A stretch of 64,000 nt of DNA, taken from the NCBI RefSeq assembly GCF_050483325.1, contig NZ_JBCMYF010000030.1, positions 1 through 64,000 of the forward strand, read 5' to 3'. Every line of letters begins with the position of its first letter. Within the stretch, counting starts at the first letter, position 1. The position numbers and the translations under genes were made by a program. Positions 1 through 8,152 of this stretch are shown in pieces. Origin of the DNA: Bacillus_P idriensis_A (lineage in GTDB: Bacteria; Bacillota; Bacilli; Bacillales; Bacillaceae). A model generated the notes under the pieces. The model did not search any database. It was not told where the DNA came from and worked only from the letters and a program-made list of their open reading frames with translations.

Positions 1-169
1 GAATTTCACATAATAGTTCGGATTATTCTTTGGCTGAAAACCTTTTGTCCCAGTCTCTAATAATATTTATTATGAAAAAAGAAATGATAGTGACTGCTTA
101 AAATATCATAGATCGTTTGATTTGATAAATGAATGCAAGAACATGTGTCATGATTAATGAAGATTATTC

Positions 170-199
170 CGGCTTGGCAGCGGCCTAGCCGTTTTTTTA
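170..199 (+). terminator. Rho-independent terminator of a gene left of the window
   Basis: A GC-rich hairpin (arms CGGCT and AGCCG, extended inside by GGC/GCC) is followed by a run of seven T. Nothing coding is visible in 1-169, so the gene it serves lies to the left of the window. Confidence 0.6.
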
Positions 200-211
200 T
201 GAAAATATCAA

Positions 212-245
212 TCTGTAAAACTTTTCATATAGGAATGTCGTCTAA
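212..245 (+). promoter_or_regulatory. Putative autoregulated ECF-sigma promoter
   Basis: TGTAAAAC at 214-221 is followed after 17 bases by CGTC at 239-242, just ahead of the GTG start at 269. This fits the AAC-N16/17-CGTC pattern of extracytoplasmic-function sigma promoters, so the sigma gene probably activates its own operon. This is pattern matching only. Confidence 0.5.
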
Positions 246-268
246 ATCTATGAAAGGGAGGGGCAAAA

Positions 269-805
269 GTGGAAGAATGGGCTGCACAAGCATTGGAAAT
301 GGAAGATAAAGACGGACTAATCGATGAAATGATGATTCGCTACGGACAGGAGATCCTGCAGCTTGTCTACTCTTACGTCAGAAATAAAGAGACTGCGGAG
401 GATTTAACGCAGGATATATTTGTTAAGTGCTATAAATCTCTCCATACATACAGCGGAAAATCAAAGCTGAGAACCTGGCTTTGGCGTATTGCCATCAATC
501 AATGCAAAGATTTTTTGAAAAGCTGGCATCACAAGAATGTCGAGACGGCTGGTGACAAACTTGAATGGAGCAGTTCTGCAAATGAATCGATTGAACAAAT
601 GGTCATTCAAAAAGAAGAAGATACTCAGCTGGTATCTGTCATCATGATGATGCCTGTAAAATACCGTGAAGTGATTTACCTCTATTACTATGCAGACTTG
701 CCAATCAAGGAAATCGCCCTTGTCATTGGAGTAAGTGAGAATACCGTAAAGACTAGATTAAGGCGGGCTAAAGTTCTGCTTAAAGAGAGATTGGAGGAGT
801 TATAA
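269..805 (+). CDS. ECF-type RNA polymerase sigma factor
   Basis: The 178-residue product has the two-domain layout of sigma-70 family ECF factors. Region 2 lies at about residues 21-90 (VRNKETAEDLTQDIFVK, then TWLWRIAINQCKDFL) and region 4 at about 125-175 (the YREVIYLYYYADLPIKEIA block, then VSENTVKTRLRRAK). It should direct RNA polymerase to stress or envelope promoters. Translation starts at GTG 269 behind GGGAGGGG. The stop codon abuts the ATG of the next gene, and a third gene follows six bases later, so the three genes form one operon. I cannot assign it to SigM, SigX, SigW or SigV. Confidence 0.9.
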   Translation: MEEWAAQALEMEDKDGLIDEMMIRYGQEILQLVYSYVRNKETAEDLTQDIFVKCYKSLHTYSGKSKLRTWLWRIAINQCKDFLKSWHHKNVETAGDKLEWSSSANESIEQMVIQKEEDTQLVSVIMMMPVKYREVIYLYYYADLPIKEIALVIGVSENTVKTRLRRAKVLLKERLEEL

Positions 806-1213
806 ATGGAAGATCGACTGAAAAGGTTAAAAAAATCAATGGATCAATCGGCATTTGCTGAATTAACGTTCACAGAGAAGCACCGGAATAAAGTAAGGGA
901 AAAAATAAAGAAGCAAAAGGAAAAAGATGAAGACATTTTGCTTGCGGTTCTTCACCTGCTTGTCTATGAAAAGACAGGACATGAATTGACTGCATTTTTG
1001 AGAAGCAGGGGAGTACAAAGGTTTGAAGGAAATGAAGGTGCGCTATATACTCTGCTGCATCAGCTGGAACAAAAAGAATGGATCGGGTCTGCGTGGAATA
1101 ATTCAGGTTCAAAGCGCTATCAGCTTAAAAACAAGGGGAAAAAGCTCTTGCAGAAAGCAGAAGCTAAAGAGGGAAATGTACTGCTGGTTTTAAAGGAAAT
1201 GTTAGAGGGGTGA
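806..1213 (+). CDS. PadR-like winged-helix protein, possible sigma-factor partner
   Basis: This 135-residue protein has a PadR-type winged helix at about residues 42-130 (GHELTAFLRSRG, GALYTLLHQLEQKEWIG, KRYQLKNKGKKLL). The first 40 residues are charged and not part of the PadR fold. There is no membrane segment. It starts immediately after the sigma-factor stop codon, where Bacillus ECF operons usually carry an anti-sigma gene. It may be a DNA-binding regulator of the operon or may modulate the sigma factor; the sequence cannot decide. Confidence 0.7.
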   Translation: MEDRLKRLKKSMDQSAFAELTFTEKHRNKVREKIKKQKEKDEDILLAVLHLLVYEKTGHELTAFLRSRGVQRFEGNEGALYTLLHQLEQKEWIGSAWNNSGSKRYQLKNKGKKLLQKAEAKEGNVLLVLKEMLEG

Positions 1214-1219
1214 TCGAAA

Positions 1220-2470
1220 GTGAAACAAACAAAAAGATCATTTTTGGAAGAGGTAACATCTCAAATCAAATCTAAAGAAGCCAAACAGTTTGTGGAAGCT
1301 GAACTTAATGATCACATCGAAAAATCAAAAATGGATTGGATCAAAAAAGGGCTGTCAGTCGAGGAAGCAGAAGAAAAAGCCGTTCATCATATGGGAAACT
1401 CCTTATCACTCGGACTGCAGATGAATAAACTGCATCGTCCCAGAGTTGACTGGCTGCTTGTATTCTTATTGGCAACATGTTTAGGATTGGGATTTCTGCC
1501 TTTATTTTCAGGGGAATATGGAAATGTTCTAAATAAAGTGTATATTGTTCTAATAGGAGCTGCAGCTGCGTTTGCGATTATGCTGGTTGATTACCGGAAA
1601 CTTGAGAAATTCGGGTGGATGTTTTATGCTGCGGGGGTCATTATCCTTCTGCTGATTCACTCATTTCCAAATAGTACGATAAACGGGAACTACGCTTTAA
1701 CTGTTGGTGCTTTTACTCTTGAAAGCCTGACGGCGCTGCCTTTCTTTTTTCTAGCGTTGGCATCCTTTTTCAATCATGGGAATTTCAAGATTTGGCATTA
1801 TGGACTAGTATTTCTTTTTCCAGTTTATTTATTTTTCACTTTACCCAGTATTTCCTCTGCCTATTTATACTCGGTTATGGTATTTGCGATGCTCGGTTAT
1901 AGTAAATTCAGTCTGCGGACAATTCTTACTATTTATGGTGCTGCAGCAGCTGGACTCGCTCTTACGTTGATCTTATCCTTTAAATATCAATCTCTAGAAT
2001 TTAAACACAGGATGTTTGGTTTTTTGAATCCAGAAAAGTATTCTGATTCTTCAGGTTTTATGATTCTCCATTTACAGAAGCTCTTATCTGAAGCGGGATG
2101 GTTCGGCAGCCCTTCAATTGAACGATCCATGCCGGATGGTGCCACTAATTTTGTATTTGTCGCATTAACTTCTCAATTTGGCTGGCTTTTCTCAGTATTC
2201 CTTGTAATAATGCTCTCACTCTTTGCAGCAAGAATAGGTGCAGTTATTCCGGCTATTAAAGATTCGTATGGAAAACTCCTGCTGATCGGAGCGGTTTCTC
2301 TTTATTCTATTCAAGTATTATCAAATATTGGCATGGTACTAGGATTTTTCCCGATGACAGCTATGAATCTGCCTTTTATCAGCTATGGTTTGATGCCGGT
2401 TTTGTTGAATGCTGTATTAATTGGCATCGTTTTAAGTGTTTATCGGAGAAAGGATTTGGTATCCGGTTAA
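1220..2470 (+). CDS. FtsW/RodA/SpoVE-family membrane protein with N-terminal prefix domain
   Basis: The 416-residue protein begins with about 70 soluble residues resembling the prefix domain of Bacillus permeases (VEAELNDHIEKSK, SVEEAEEKAVHHMGN), followed by about ten hydrophobic segments. The C-terminal half matches the SEDS fold: a FLNPEKYSDSSGF loop near residues 268-280 and MNLPFISYG near the end. The GGSS that normally follows ISYG is replaced by LMPV, so glycan polymerase activity is uncertain. The start is GTG 1220 behind GAGGGG. Co-transcription with an ECF sigma factor suggests a cell-wall stress role, possibly a dedicated SEDS polymerase or a membrane sensor. Confidence 0.8.
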   Translation: MKQTKRSFLEEVTSQIKSKEAKQFVEAELNDHIEKSKMDWIKKGLSVEEAEEKAVHHMGNSLSLGLQMNKLHRPRVDWLLVFLLATCLGLGFLPLFSGEYGNVLNKVYIVLIGAAAAFAIMLVDYRKLEKFGWMFYAAGVIILLLIHSFPNSTINGNYALTVGAFTLESLTALPFFFLALASFFNHGNFKIWHYGLVFLFPVYLFFTLPSISSAYLYSVMVFAMLGYSKFSLRTILTIYGAAAAGLALTLILSFKYQSLEFKHRMFGFLNPEKYSDSSGFMILHLQKLLSEAGWFGSPSIERSMPDGATNFVFVALTSQFGWLFSVFLVIMLSLFAARIGAVIPAIKDSYGKLLLIGAVSLYSIQVLSNIGMVLGFFPMTAMNLPFISYGLMPVLLNAVLIGIVLSVYRRKDLVSG

Positions 2471-2999
2471 GTGCTAATCTAATGAATCTATGTTCTAAAT
2501 AATTTGTATGGAATTATGAGGAAATTGATCAAAGTTGAATGAGTTTGAAAAGAATTTGAGAAACGAAAAGAGCGGTAGATGCTAAGGTGTTCCTGAGGTG
2601 CAAAATCCGTTATTAGGAAATGAAATCGAAGACCACTCGTTAATCGATGGTCTCTTTTAGTCTCTTGATATAACTGAATTTTATTGAAATAGCATAAGAA
2701 TTAACATACAAATTAGCAAGGTTCTTAATAAGTCTAATGAATCTTATTTATGGAATTCCAAATGCTATTTATTGTGATGTTTTATGATGGAATTTAAATC
2801 CATATTTGAACGATTATGACTAAATGGAAAAAACAGTTATTCAGCAATCGGACAGTTTAATTTAATAACAAATTTAAGTACTTTGGTCTGGAGGATTAAT
2901 GTGCTTTTTTGTTGAATGATATTATTAGCAATTTCAATGGATCCTTTAATATATGAGTTCCATTAGGTCTTAATTTAAAGTTTTAGAGAGGGGAATAAT
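2471..2999. other. Gene-free AT-rich interval
   Basis: I see no supported gene in these 529 bases. A short hairpin (AGACCA...TGGTCT, 2629-2652) followed by CTTTTAG may weakly terminate the sigma operon. Confidence 0.4.
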
Positions 3000-3563
3000 A
3001 TGAATCCCATTTTAATAGATGTTCCGTTACAAATAGAAACAGACAGATTAATTCTTCGAGCACCACAACAAGCTTGTGAAGGGAAAGCAGTAAACCAAGC
3101 TATTAAGGATTCAATTAATGAGTTAAAGCAATGGCTGGCTTTATTCCAGGAAATTCCTACTGTTGAAGAAACAGAAATTCTCCTGAGAAACGCCTATATC
3201 GATTTTTTGAAAAGAGAAAGCTTTCGCTATCTTATCTTTCATAAAGGTACTAAGGATTTTATTGGAACTGCCAGCCTTCACAGAATTAATTGGAAGATTT
3301 CTAAATGTGAAATTGGATACTGGATTAACTCGCCATTTAGCGGAAATGGATATATGACAGAAGCAGTAAGTGAGTTAACTAACCTTGGCTTTCAGCAACT
3401 AAAATTTAGAAGGATTGAAATAAGATGTGAATCAACAAACTATAAAAGTCGTTCGATTCCAGTAAAACTAGGTTTTGAATTAGAAGGAACCTTAAGAAAT
3501 GATGATTTATCCTCAGATGGCAGCAAGCTAACTGACACTTGTATTTATTCAATAATAAAGTAA
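3000..3563 (+). CDS. GNAT acetyltransferase, RimJ/RimL type
   Basis: The 187-residue protein has the RimJ/RimL pattern: ETDRLILRAP near the N terminus, a central GTASLHRINW strand, and the acetyl-CoA loop around SGNGYMTEA with the partner motif NYKSRSIPVKLGFELEGTLR. These enzymes acetylate protein N termini or small amines; the substrate is not predictable. It starts at ATG behind GAGAGGGG and ends 195 bases before a strong terminator. It stands alone between an intergenic stretch and a relic gene. Confidence 0.85.
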   Translation: MNPILIDVPLQIETDRLILRAPQQACEGKAVNQAIKDSINELKQWLALFQEIPTVEETEILLRNAYIDFLKRESFRYLIFHKGTKDFIGTASLHRINWKISKCEIGYWINSPFSGNGYMTEAVSELTNLGFQQLKFRRIEIRCESTNYKSRSIPVKLGFELEGTLRNDDLSSDGSKLTDTCIYSIIK

Positions 3564-3931
3564 GCTTTGTGAAAGAGTATTCCCCTTAAAATAAATGAAG
3601 AAATGATTAGGTTTTGTTTCTGATTATGTATATGATCAAGAAAACTTATATTCTACAAGACACTTAAGGCAGCAAGAAGCTCAAATTAGCCAGATAGTTC
3701 TTCTGGGAATATTGGCTTTAGATGTGCTGCTGATGTTGTTAAATAGACTGAATGAAAGAATCCAGGACAGCATAAAAGTCCTGGATTCTATTTTTTTCTG
3801 TAATAAAGGTACTGTTTGGATTTTTACTATTTGTATTTCTAGCTTCCTGCATTAACAATGACAACTTCTACCTGTATGTCTGACAAAGAATCTCCCTGAA
3901 GTTTCTATTTTTTTACAAGCGACGGAGATTT
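3564..3931. other. Interval with possible unread coding remnant
   Basis: No intact gene is present. A frame open from about 3607 to 3856 reads plausibly (for example QQEAQISQIVLLGILALD) but lacks a start codon and a ribosome site, and runs through a strong terminator. It is either decayed coding sequence or chance. Confidence 0.25.
3758..3797 (+). terminator. Strong Rho-independent terminator
   Basis: An 11-bp perfect stem (GAATCCAGGAC and GTCCTGGATTC) with a 9-base loop is followed by TATTTTTTT. It terminates rightward transcription from the acetyltransferase region. Confidence 0.8.
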
Positions 3932-4561
3932 TCAGGAAGTGGACTCTGTCGGGTTGTATAAATTTGAATCCAGTTTCAGTCCATTTTCAAACGTGCGCTG
4001 CACATCGTTTTTAATTTCCTGTTGGATTTTTTTCTTTAAACGGGTAAGGGAAGGTTCATCTGCCCTTTCATCAATGAAAGCCTTGGTTTTCAACTGGACC
4101 GTATAGTGCAATCCGTCCTTTACGGGTTCGTGAAGCGTGATTTTACAGCCCTTCACCGAGAGTTCCTCTCCTGTTTTTAAGCCTAACAAAATACATAGAA
4201 CAAGCAGCGGGGTATTCATTAAGGAATTGGTTTTTGTCCACGTAACGTTATCTCTGAATGTTATTGCCGCATTTAAATAAAAATAAAGAATGAAGATCAC
4301 GGTTAAGAAAAATACGGGTACACGTCCAAGACGAGTTTTTAAATACTCTAAAAAATTTTGATTGCCGATCTTTTTGATAACGGCTCCAATTAATAAGATC
4401 CAAATGATATAAGGCACAATCGAAACAACAACACATAGCCATGGGTCGCGGCCGGCAGCTGAAAGAATAAGCGGCAGGATAAGAACGTGATTGACTAATC
4501 CGGAAGACATGATCATCATGAAATAAATATGAATAGGAGCAATTCCCGGCTGAATTCGCAT
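3932..4561 (-). pseudogene. gerAB::gerAC fusion relic (germination receptor remnant)
   Basis: The open frame joins two different genes. The first 130 or so residues match the start of GerAB-type spore germination permeases (several membrane helices; YFYLNAAITFRDNV, MNTPLLVLCILL). The rest matches the end of a GerAC-type lipoprotein (SLTRLKKKIQQEIKNDV, RTFENGLKLDSNLYN) and stops early at NPTESTS, without the usual LYRK-type tail. An internal deletion in a gerB-gerC operon, with the junction near 4170-4190, explains this. The frame can be opened at 4573, but the second ATG at 4561 has GGGGG at proper spacing. The product is unlikely to be a functional receptor; an intact operon lies at 55.5-59.2 kb. 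Confidence 0.75.
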
Positions 4562-4678
4562 GTTTTCCCCCATTGTCCGTAATAAAATTTAGTATTTAGT
4601 TAAAAAATGGGTTTTATACGGAAATTTGGTGTTGGATAATTGTTTTGCAACATAGATGAGACGAAAAGAGTTGTCCGA

Positions 4679-4703
4679 GTTTCGATAAGGTAAAAGCGGG
4701 TAT
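4679..4703 (+). promoter_or_regulatory. Putative sigma-B promoter for the DUF3243 gene
   Basis: GTTTCG at 4679-4684 and GGGTAT at 4698-4703 are separated by 13 bases, close to the sigma-B consensus GTTTAA-N12/14-GGGTAT. The downstream ATG is 45 bases away. This suggests general-stress induction. Confidence 0.5.
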
Positions 4704-4747
4704 TTATACTAATAGAACGAAGATATAATAGAAGGGAATGGATTCAA

Positions 4748-5089
4748 ATGTCAGAACAAAATCATATTATTAATAAAAATGAAAGCCTTGAAACAGAAAA
4801 AGTAGAAAGCCGCATTGCCACAATTCCCGACGAAAAAATGGAAGATATTCTGGGGAGCTTTGAAAGTTTCAAACAATACCTCGGAAAGCGGGTTGCTCTT
4901 GGTGAAAAACTTGGATTAAGTGAAGAACAATTAGCCAAAACAGCAGAAAAAGTTGCCGCTTACCTTGCTGATAATGAAGAACCTAGAAACCGTGAGGAAA
5001 AATTGTTACAGGAGCTGTGGAAAGCAGGCGAGAAGGAGCAGCGCCATCAATTGGCACATATGCTTGTCAGACTTGTAGGGAAAGAGTAA
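4748..5089 (+). CDS. DUF3243 domain protein (YmfJ-like)
   Basis: The 113-residue soluble protein carries the DUF3243 pattern over about residues 35-113: FESFKQYLGKRV, then LGLSEEQLAKTAEKVAAYLA, then REEKLLQELWKAGEKEQRH and the end AHMLVRLVGKE. The first 35 residues are charged and variable. Function is unknown; family members are small cytoplasmic helical proteins of Bacillaceae. It is monocistronic, with a sigma-B-like promoter in front and a terminator right after its stop codon. Confidence 0.8.
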   Translation: MSEQNHIINKNESLETEKVESRIATIPDEKMEDILGSFESFKQYLGKRVALGEKLGLSEEQLAKTAEKVAAYLADNEEPRNREEKLLQELWKAGEKEQRHQLAHMLVRLVGKE

Positions 5090-5096
5090 AACGGCA

Positions 5097-5131
5097 AAAA
5101 GCCAGAGCTGAAAAAGAGCTCTGGCTTTTTT
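5097..5131 (+). terminator. Rho-independent terminator
   Basis: The arms GCCAGAGCT and AGCTCTGGC flank a 7-base loop and are followed by TTTTTT. It ends the DUF3243 transcript. Confidence 0.85.
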
Positions 5132-5278
5132 AAATTCAGAAAAAGTTTGAAAGTGCATCAAAAAGTTTGAGAGAGCATGATGATTGTTGAAAGTTGTTTG
5201 TTCTCTACATATGTTGCCTATGATAAAATCGTTATATCAGAATTTTCCATATAAAAAAATGATCAGGAGGGGAAATGA

Positions 5279-5707
5279 TTGACTGAAAAATTATTAAGAG
5301 TAGGTACAACTTATCTTCCAGTTTCAGATGTAGAACATTCTTCGGAATGGTATGTGAACAAATTGGGGGCTGAATTGAGTTATAAAGATGAAGATAAGGC
5401 AATACTTAACTTTGCTGATCAAAGCATATTTCTTGTAAAATCTAAAGAAAGTCAAAGCTCAAATTTTATTGATATTCACGGCGAAGAACGTTTTTCATTA
5501 ACCTTTGAAGTCAACGGGTTAAGTGCTTTAGAAGCTATACATAAAGACTTTATTGGCAAACAAATTAGAGCTGGAGAAATTGAAAACAGAGGACACTCTG
5601 GAAGAAACTTTGTTTTCTATGACTTAAACGGCAATAAATTTGATGTTTGGAGCGAATTGAGTCCCCTGTTTAAAGAAAGATACTTAATTTCTAAACAAGA
5701 CAGTTAA
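5279..5707 (+). CDS. VOC (glyoxalase/bleomycin-resistance) superfamily protein
   Basis: The 142-residue protein shows the beta-alpha-beta-beta-beta pattern of the vicinal oxygen chelate fold: TTYLPVSDVEHSSEWYVNKLGAE at the N terminus and GRNFVFYDLNGNKFDVWSE near the C terminus. These proteins are metal-dependent isomerases, dioxygenases or binding proteins; the substrate is unknown. The start is TTG 5279, set by AGGAGGGG ten bases upstream; the nearby ATG at 5275 runs into a stop. It is a single gene with its own terminator. Confidence 0.8.
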   Translation: MTEKLLRVGTTYLPVSDVEHSSEWYVNKLGAELSYKDEDKAILNFADQSIFLVKSKESQSSNFIDIHGEERFSLTFEVNGLSALEAIHKDFIGKQIRAGEIENRGHSGRNFVFYDLNGNKFDVWSELSPLFKERYLISKQDS

Positions 5708-5724
5708 CAATCAATAAGTTTGAA

Positions 5725-5760
5725 AAGGGAACTCATTTTACGATTGAGTTCTCTTTTTTG
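5725..5760 (+). terminator. Rho-independent terminator
   Basis: The hairpin pairs GGGAACTCA with TGAGTTCTC and is followed by TTTTTT. A second GC hairpin (CCCGC...GCGGG, 5787-5806) follows before the hrt promoter. Confidence 0.7.
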
Positions 5761-5837
5761 TATGAACAAATTGCCGAATTTTAACACCCGCCTCTGAAGA
5801 AGCGGGCTTTCCCGGATAATGTCTTCTGTAATCTCCC

Positions 5838-5870
5838 GTTCATCTTGTGTTCACCTTGATCTCCTATACT
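5838..5870 (+). promoter_or_regulatory. HssR-type direct repeat and promoter of hrtBA
   Basis: GTTCATCTT-gt-GTTCACCTT occupies 5838-5857, an 11-bp-phased direct repeat like the GTTCATATT-N2-GTTCATATT site bound by Staphylococcus HssR. A -10 element TATACT (5865-5870) begins seven bases after the second repeat, which places the repeat over the -35 region as expected for an OmpR-family activator. The adjacent genes encode the matching transporter and two-component system. Confidence 0.75.
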
Positions 5871-5901
5871 TTACTTAACAAGAAGAATTGGAGGAAGAAA
5901 T

Positions 5902-6933
5902 ATGAACCTGGCATGGAAGGAAATCAAAAAGAACAAGGCCCGTTTTATCATTTTAGGATCCATCATCTTTTTAGTGAGCTTTCTGACATTGATGATATCC
6001 GGGCTTTCAAATGGATTGTCCCAAGATAATGCCTCATTGATAAAAAATTTGCCTGATGGTCATTTTTATATGAATGCAGATGCGGATGAAAATTATCTCG
6101 CTTCTAAGATCGATAAAGAGATGGAGGAAAAGATCCTTTCGGAAAATAAAAATGCAGCTGCACTTGCCATCCAAATGGGTTTTATAAACGATGTTCAAGA
6201 TAGGCAGCATAGTGTGGCCTTTGTGACAGCAGCACAATCATCATTTTTTGACGAAATCCAAAAAGGAGAAGTTATTTTAGATCGCACCTTAAAAGAAGAT
6301 GGAGTGATGATTGGAGATAAGGTAAAAAACAATCAATATGAAGGAGAGCTCATTGTAAAGGGGTTTGCAGATCATAAAAAATTCAGCCATGCTCCTGCAG
6401 CTTTTATCAATCAAGAAGATTATCAAGAAATCTTCAAGCAAAATGAAATGCAAGTCATCTTTCTTCCAAATGATGAGATCCAATCCTTTTCAGGACTTCA
6501 GTCATTTACAAATGATGAGTTTCTCAGCACTATACCAAGCTACAGCGCGGAGCAGCTGTCCTTAAATATGATTTCATGGTTTTTAATTGTTATAAGCGGA
6601 ATGCTGTTCACTATTTTTTTCTACATGATGAACGTGCAAAAAATTGGATTGTACGGAATCCTTAAAGCCATTGGGATGAAAACGAGATCATTATTTGTCA
6701 TGATATGGAGTCAAATGATCATCATTACACTCCTTTCTCTCAGTCTATCTGTTCTATTAAGTCATGCTTTAGAAAGAGTTGCTCCGAAAGGCATGCCCTT
6801 TTATTTGCCGGCAGAAACCAGTCTTCAGCTTTCGCTCGTTTTCGCTGCAGTAGGGTTCATAGGGGCTACTTTATCAGGTATTCAAATAAAAAAAGCCGAA
6901 CCATTAAAAGCCATACAACAGGGGGAAGGGTAA
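5902..6933 (+). CDS. hrtB: Haem-efflux ABC transporter permease HrtB
   Basis: The 343-residue FtsX/MacB-type permease has an N-terminal helix (IILGSIIFLVSFLTLMISG), an extracytoplasmic domain of about 190 residues, and three C-terminal helices from about residue 220. Length, layout and the start NLAWKEIKKNKARF resemble Staphylococcus HrtB, which exports toxic haem from the membrane. It starts at ATG 5902 behind GGAGGAAG and its stop is followed after one base by the ATG of the ATPase gene. The HssR-like site upstream and hssRS downstream support the assignment. Other MacB-like substrates remain possible. Confidence 0.8.
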   Translation: MNLAWKEIKKNKARFIILGSIIFLVSFLTLMISGLSNGLSQDNASLIKNLPDGHFYMNADADENYLASKIDKEMEEKILSENKNAAALAIQMGFINDVQDRQHSVAFVTAAQSSFFDEIQKGEVILDRTLKEDGVMIGDKVKNNQYEGELIVKGFADHKKFSHAPAAFINQEDYQEIFKQNEMQVIFLPNDEIQSFSGLQSFTNDEFLSTIPSYSAEQLSLNMISWFLIVISGMLFTIFFYMMNVQKIGLYGILKAIGMKTRSLFVMIWSQMIIITLLSLSLSVLLSHALERVAPKGMPFYLPAETSLQLSLVFAAVGFIGATLSGIQIKKAEPLKAIQQGEG

Positions 6934-6934
6934 A

Positions 6935-7612
6935 ATGACAATTTTCCAGCTGAATGATGTGAAGAAAGCGTTCATGAATGGAGAAGTAGAAGAACAGGTA
7001 TTAAAAGGGATCAGTTTATCACTTAATGAAGGTGAAATAACGGCGTTAGTAGGAGCGTCAGGATCAGGGAAGAGCACACTTCTGACAATTGCGGCCGGGC
7101 TGCAGCGCGCTACACAGGGCAGTATCTTTTTTAAAGGGGAAAATGTAACGGAAATGAATCAGGACCAGATTAGGAAATTAAGAGCCAATCAGTTTGGCTA
7201 TATCTTTCAATCCTCCCATCTGGTCCCCTTTCTTACGGTCCAAGAACAGCTTATGCTTATGCTGAGCCTCTCTGAAACAAAGCTTAAGAAACAGGAACAG
7301 AGAAACGAAGCCGAACGGTTTCTCAAACTGACAGATTTGTACCATCGCAAGGATGCCTATCCACAATCTTTATCAGGAGGAGAAAAACAGAGAGCAGCAG
7401 TAGCGAGAGCTTTAATTCATAAACCAAAAATTATTTTTGCAGATGAACCTACGGCAAGTCTTGATTCTCAAAGATCAAACGATATTATGAAGTTAATCAA
7501 ACAATTAACAAAAACGATGCAAATTACCACATTGATGGTTACTCATGACAAAGAAATGCTTGTATATGCAGACAGCGTCGTGACAATGCGGGACGGGATG
7601 GTTTTCAATTAG
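6935..7612 (+). CDS. hrtA: Haem-efflux ABC transporter ATPase HrtA
   Basis: This 225-residue ABC ATPase has Walker A GASGSGKST (residues 40-48), the Q-loop in FGYIFQSSHLVPFLT, signature LSGGEKQR and Walker B IIFADEPTAS, with the switch histidine in MVTHDKEM. It belongs to the MacB/LolD-like subfamily and pairs with the permease one base upstream. GGGGGAAGGG precedes the start. It would power haem export by the HrtB dimer. The gene is followed by a 540-base repeat-rich gap before hssR rather than by a visible terminator. Confidence 0.85.
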   Translation: MTIFQLNDVKKAFMNGEVEEQVLKGISLSLNEGEITALVGASGSGKSTLLTIAAGLQRATQGSIFFKGENVTEMNQDQIRKLRANQFGYIFQSSHLVPFLTVQEQLMLMLSLSETKLKKQEQRNEAERFLKLTDLYHRKDAYPQSLSGGEKQRAAVARALIHKPKIIFADEPTASLDSQRSNDIMKLIKQLTKTMQITTLMVTHDKEMLVYADSVVTMRDGMVFN

Positions 7613-7682
7613 ATAAGTATTTTTGAAAGGCTCTTTTCTTAAGGATTGTTGCTTTTAGGCTAGAAGTTATAACCATAAGTGG

Positions 7683-7733
7683 TGCAGCGGAAGGAACTTG
7701 ACTTCTTCTGGAGAATAGAGGGAATTGGCTGAT
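7683..7733 (+). repeat. Left arm of a dispersed hairpin repeat (copy also at 49430)
   Basis: TGCAGCGGAAGGA followed by CTTCTTCTGGAGAATAGAGGG closely parallels the left arm of the complete hairpin element at 49430-49544. Here the right arm is missing and the 52-bp tandem repeats follow directly. Confidence 0.6.
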
Positions 7734-8062
7734 GCCACTTTCCGTGCAAAAACTTAAATGGTGGAATCAAAGCATGCGGTTGATGCCACTCTTCCGTGCA
7801 AAAACTTAAATGGTGGAATCATAGCATGCGGATGATTCCACTGTTCCGTGCAAAAATCAAAATGGTGGAATCATAATGAGGCTGATGCCACTCTTCCATG
7901 CAAAAAGTTAAATAGTGGAATCAAAGCATGCGGCTGATGCCACTTTTCCGTGCAAAAATCAAAATAGTGGAATCAAAGCATGCGGTTGATGCCACTCTTC
8001 CGTGCAAAAACCAAAATGGTGGAATCATAGCATTCATTTGATTCTACTTTTCTGCACAATAT
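7720..8062 (+). repeat. 52-bp tandem repeat array between hrtA and hssR
   Basis: The marker TCCGTGCAAAAA (or variants) recurs at 7741, 7793, 7845, 7895, 7947, 7999 and in decayed form at 8051, a period of 52 bases (one unit 50). Each unit holds an inverted repeat of the type TGGAATCA...TGATGCCA, the best copy being TGGAATCA/TGATTCCA, so each transcribed unit can fold. No frame is open through the array. It splits the hrt and hss gene pairs. Confidence 0.85.
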
Positions 8063-8152
8063 AAACAAAAACAACAATCTATGCGAAAACAGCCTTTTGA
8101 AAAGAGCTGCCGATATTAAAGGCAATAGGTTTAATTATAAGGGGAAGAGTAC

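Noticed and set aside
3607..3856. Open frame with coding-like sequence after the RimJ/L gene
   Set aside because: It has no start codon, and a strong terminator lies inside it. It may be decayed coding sequence.
7720..8062. CRISPR array between hrtA and hssR
   Set aside because: The whole 52-base unit is conserved, with no unique spacers, and no cas genes are present.
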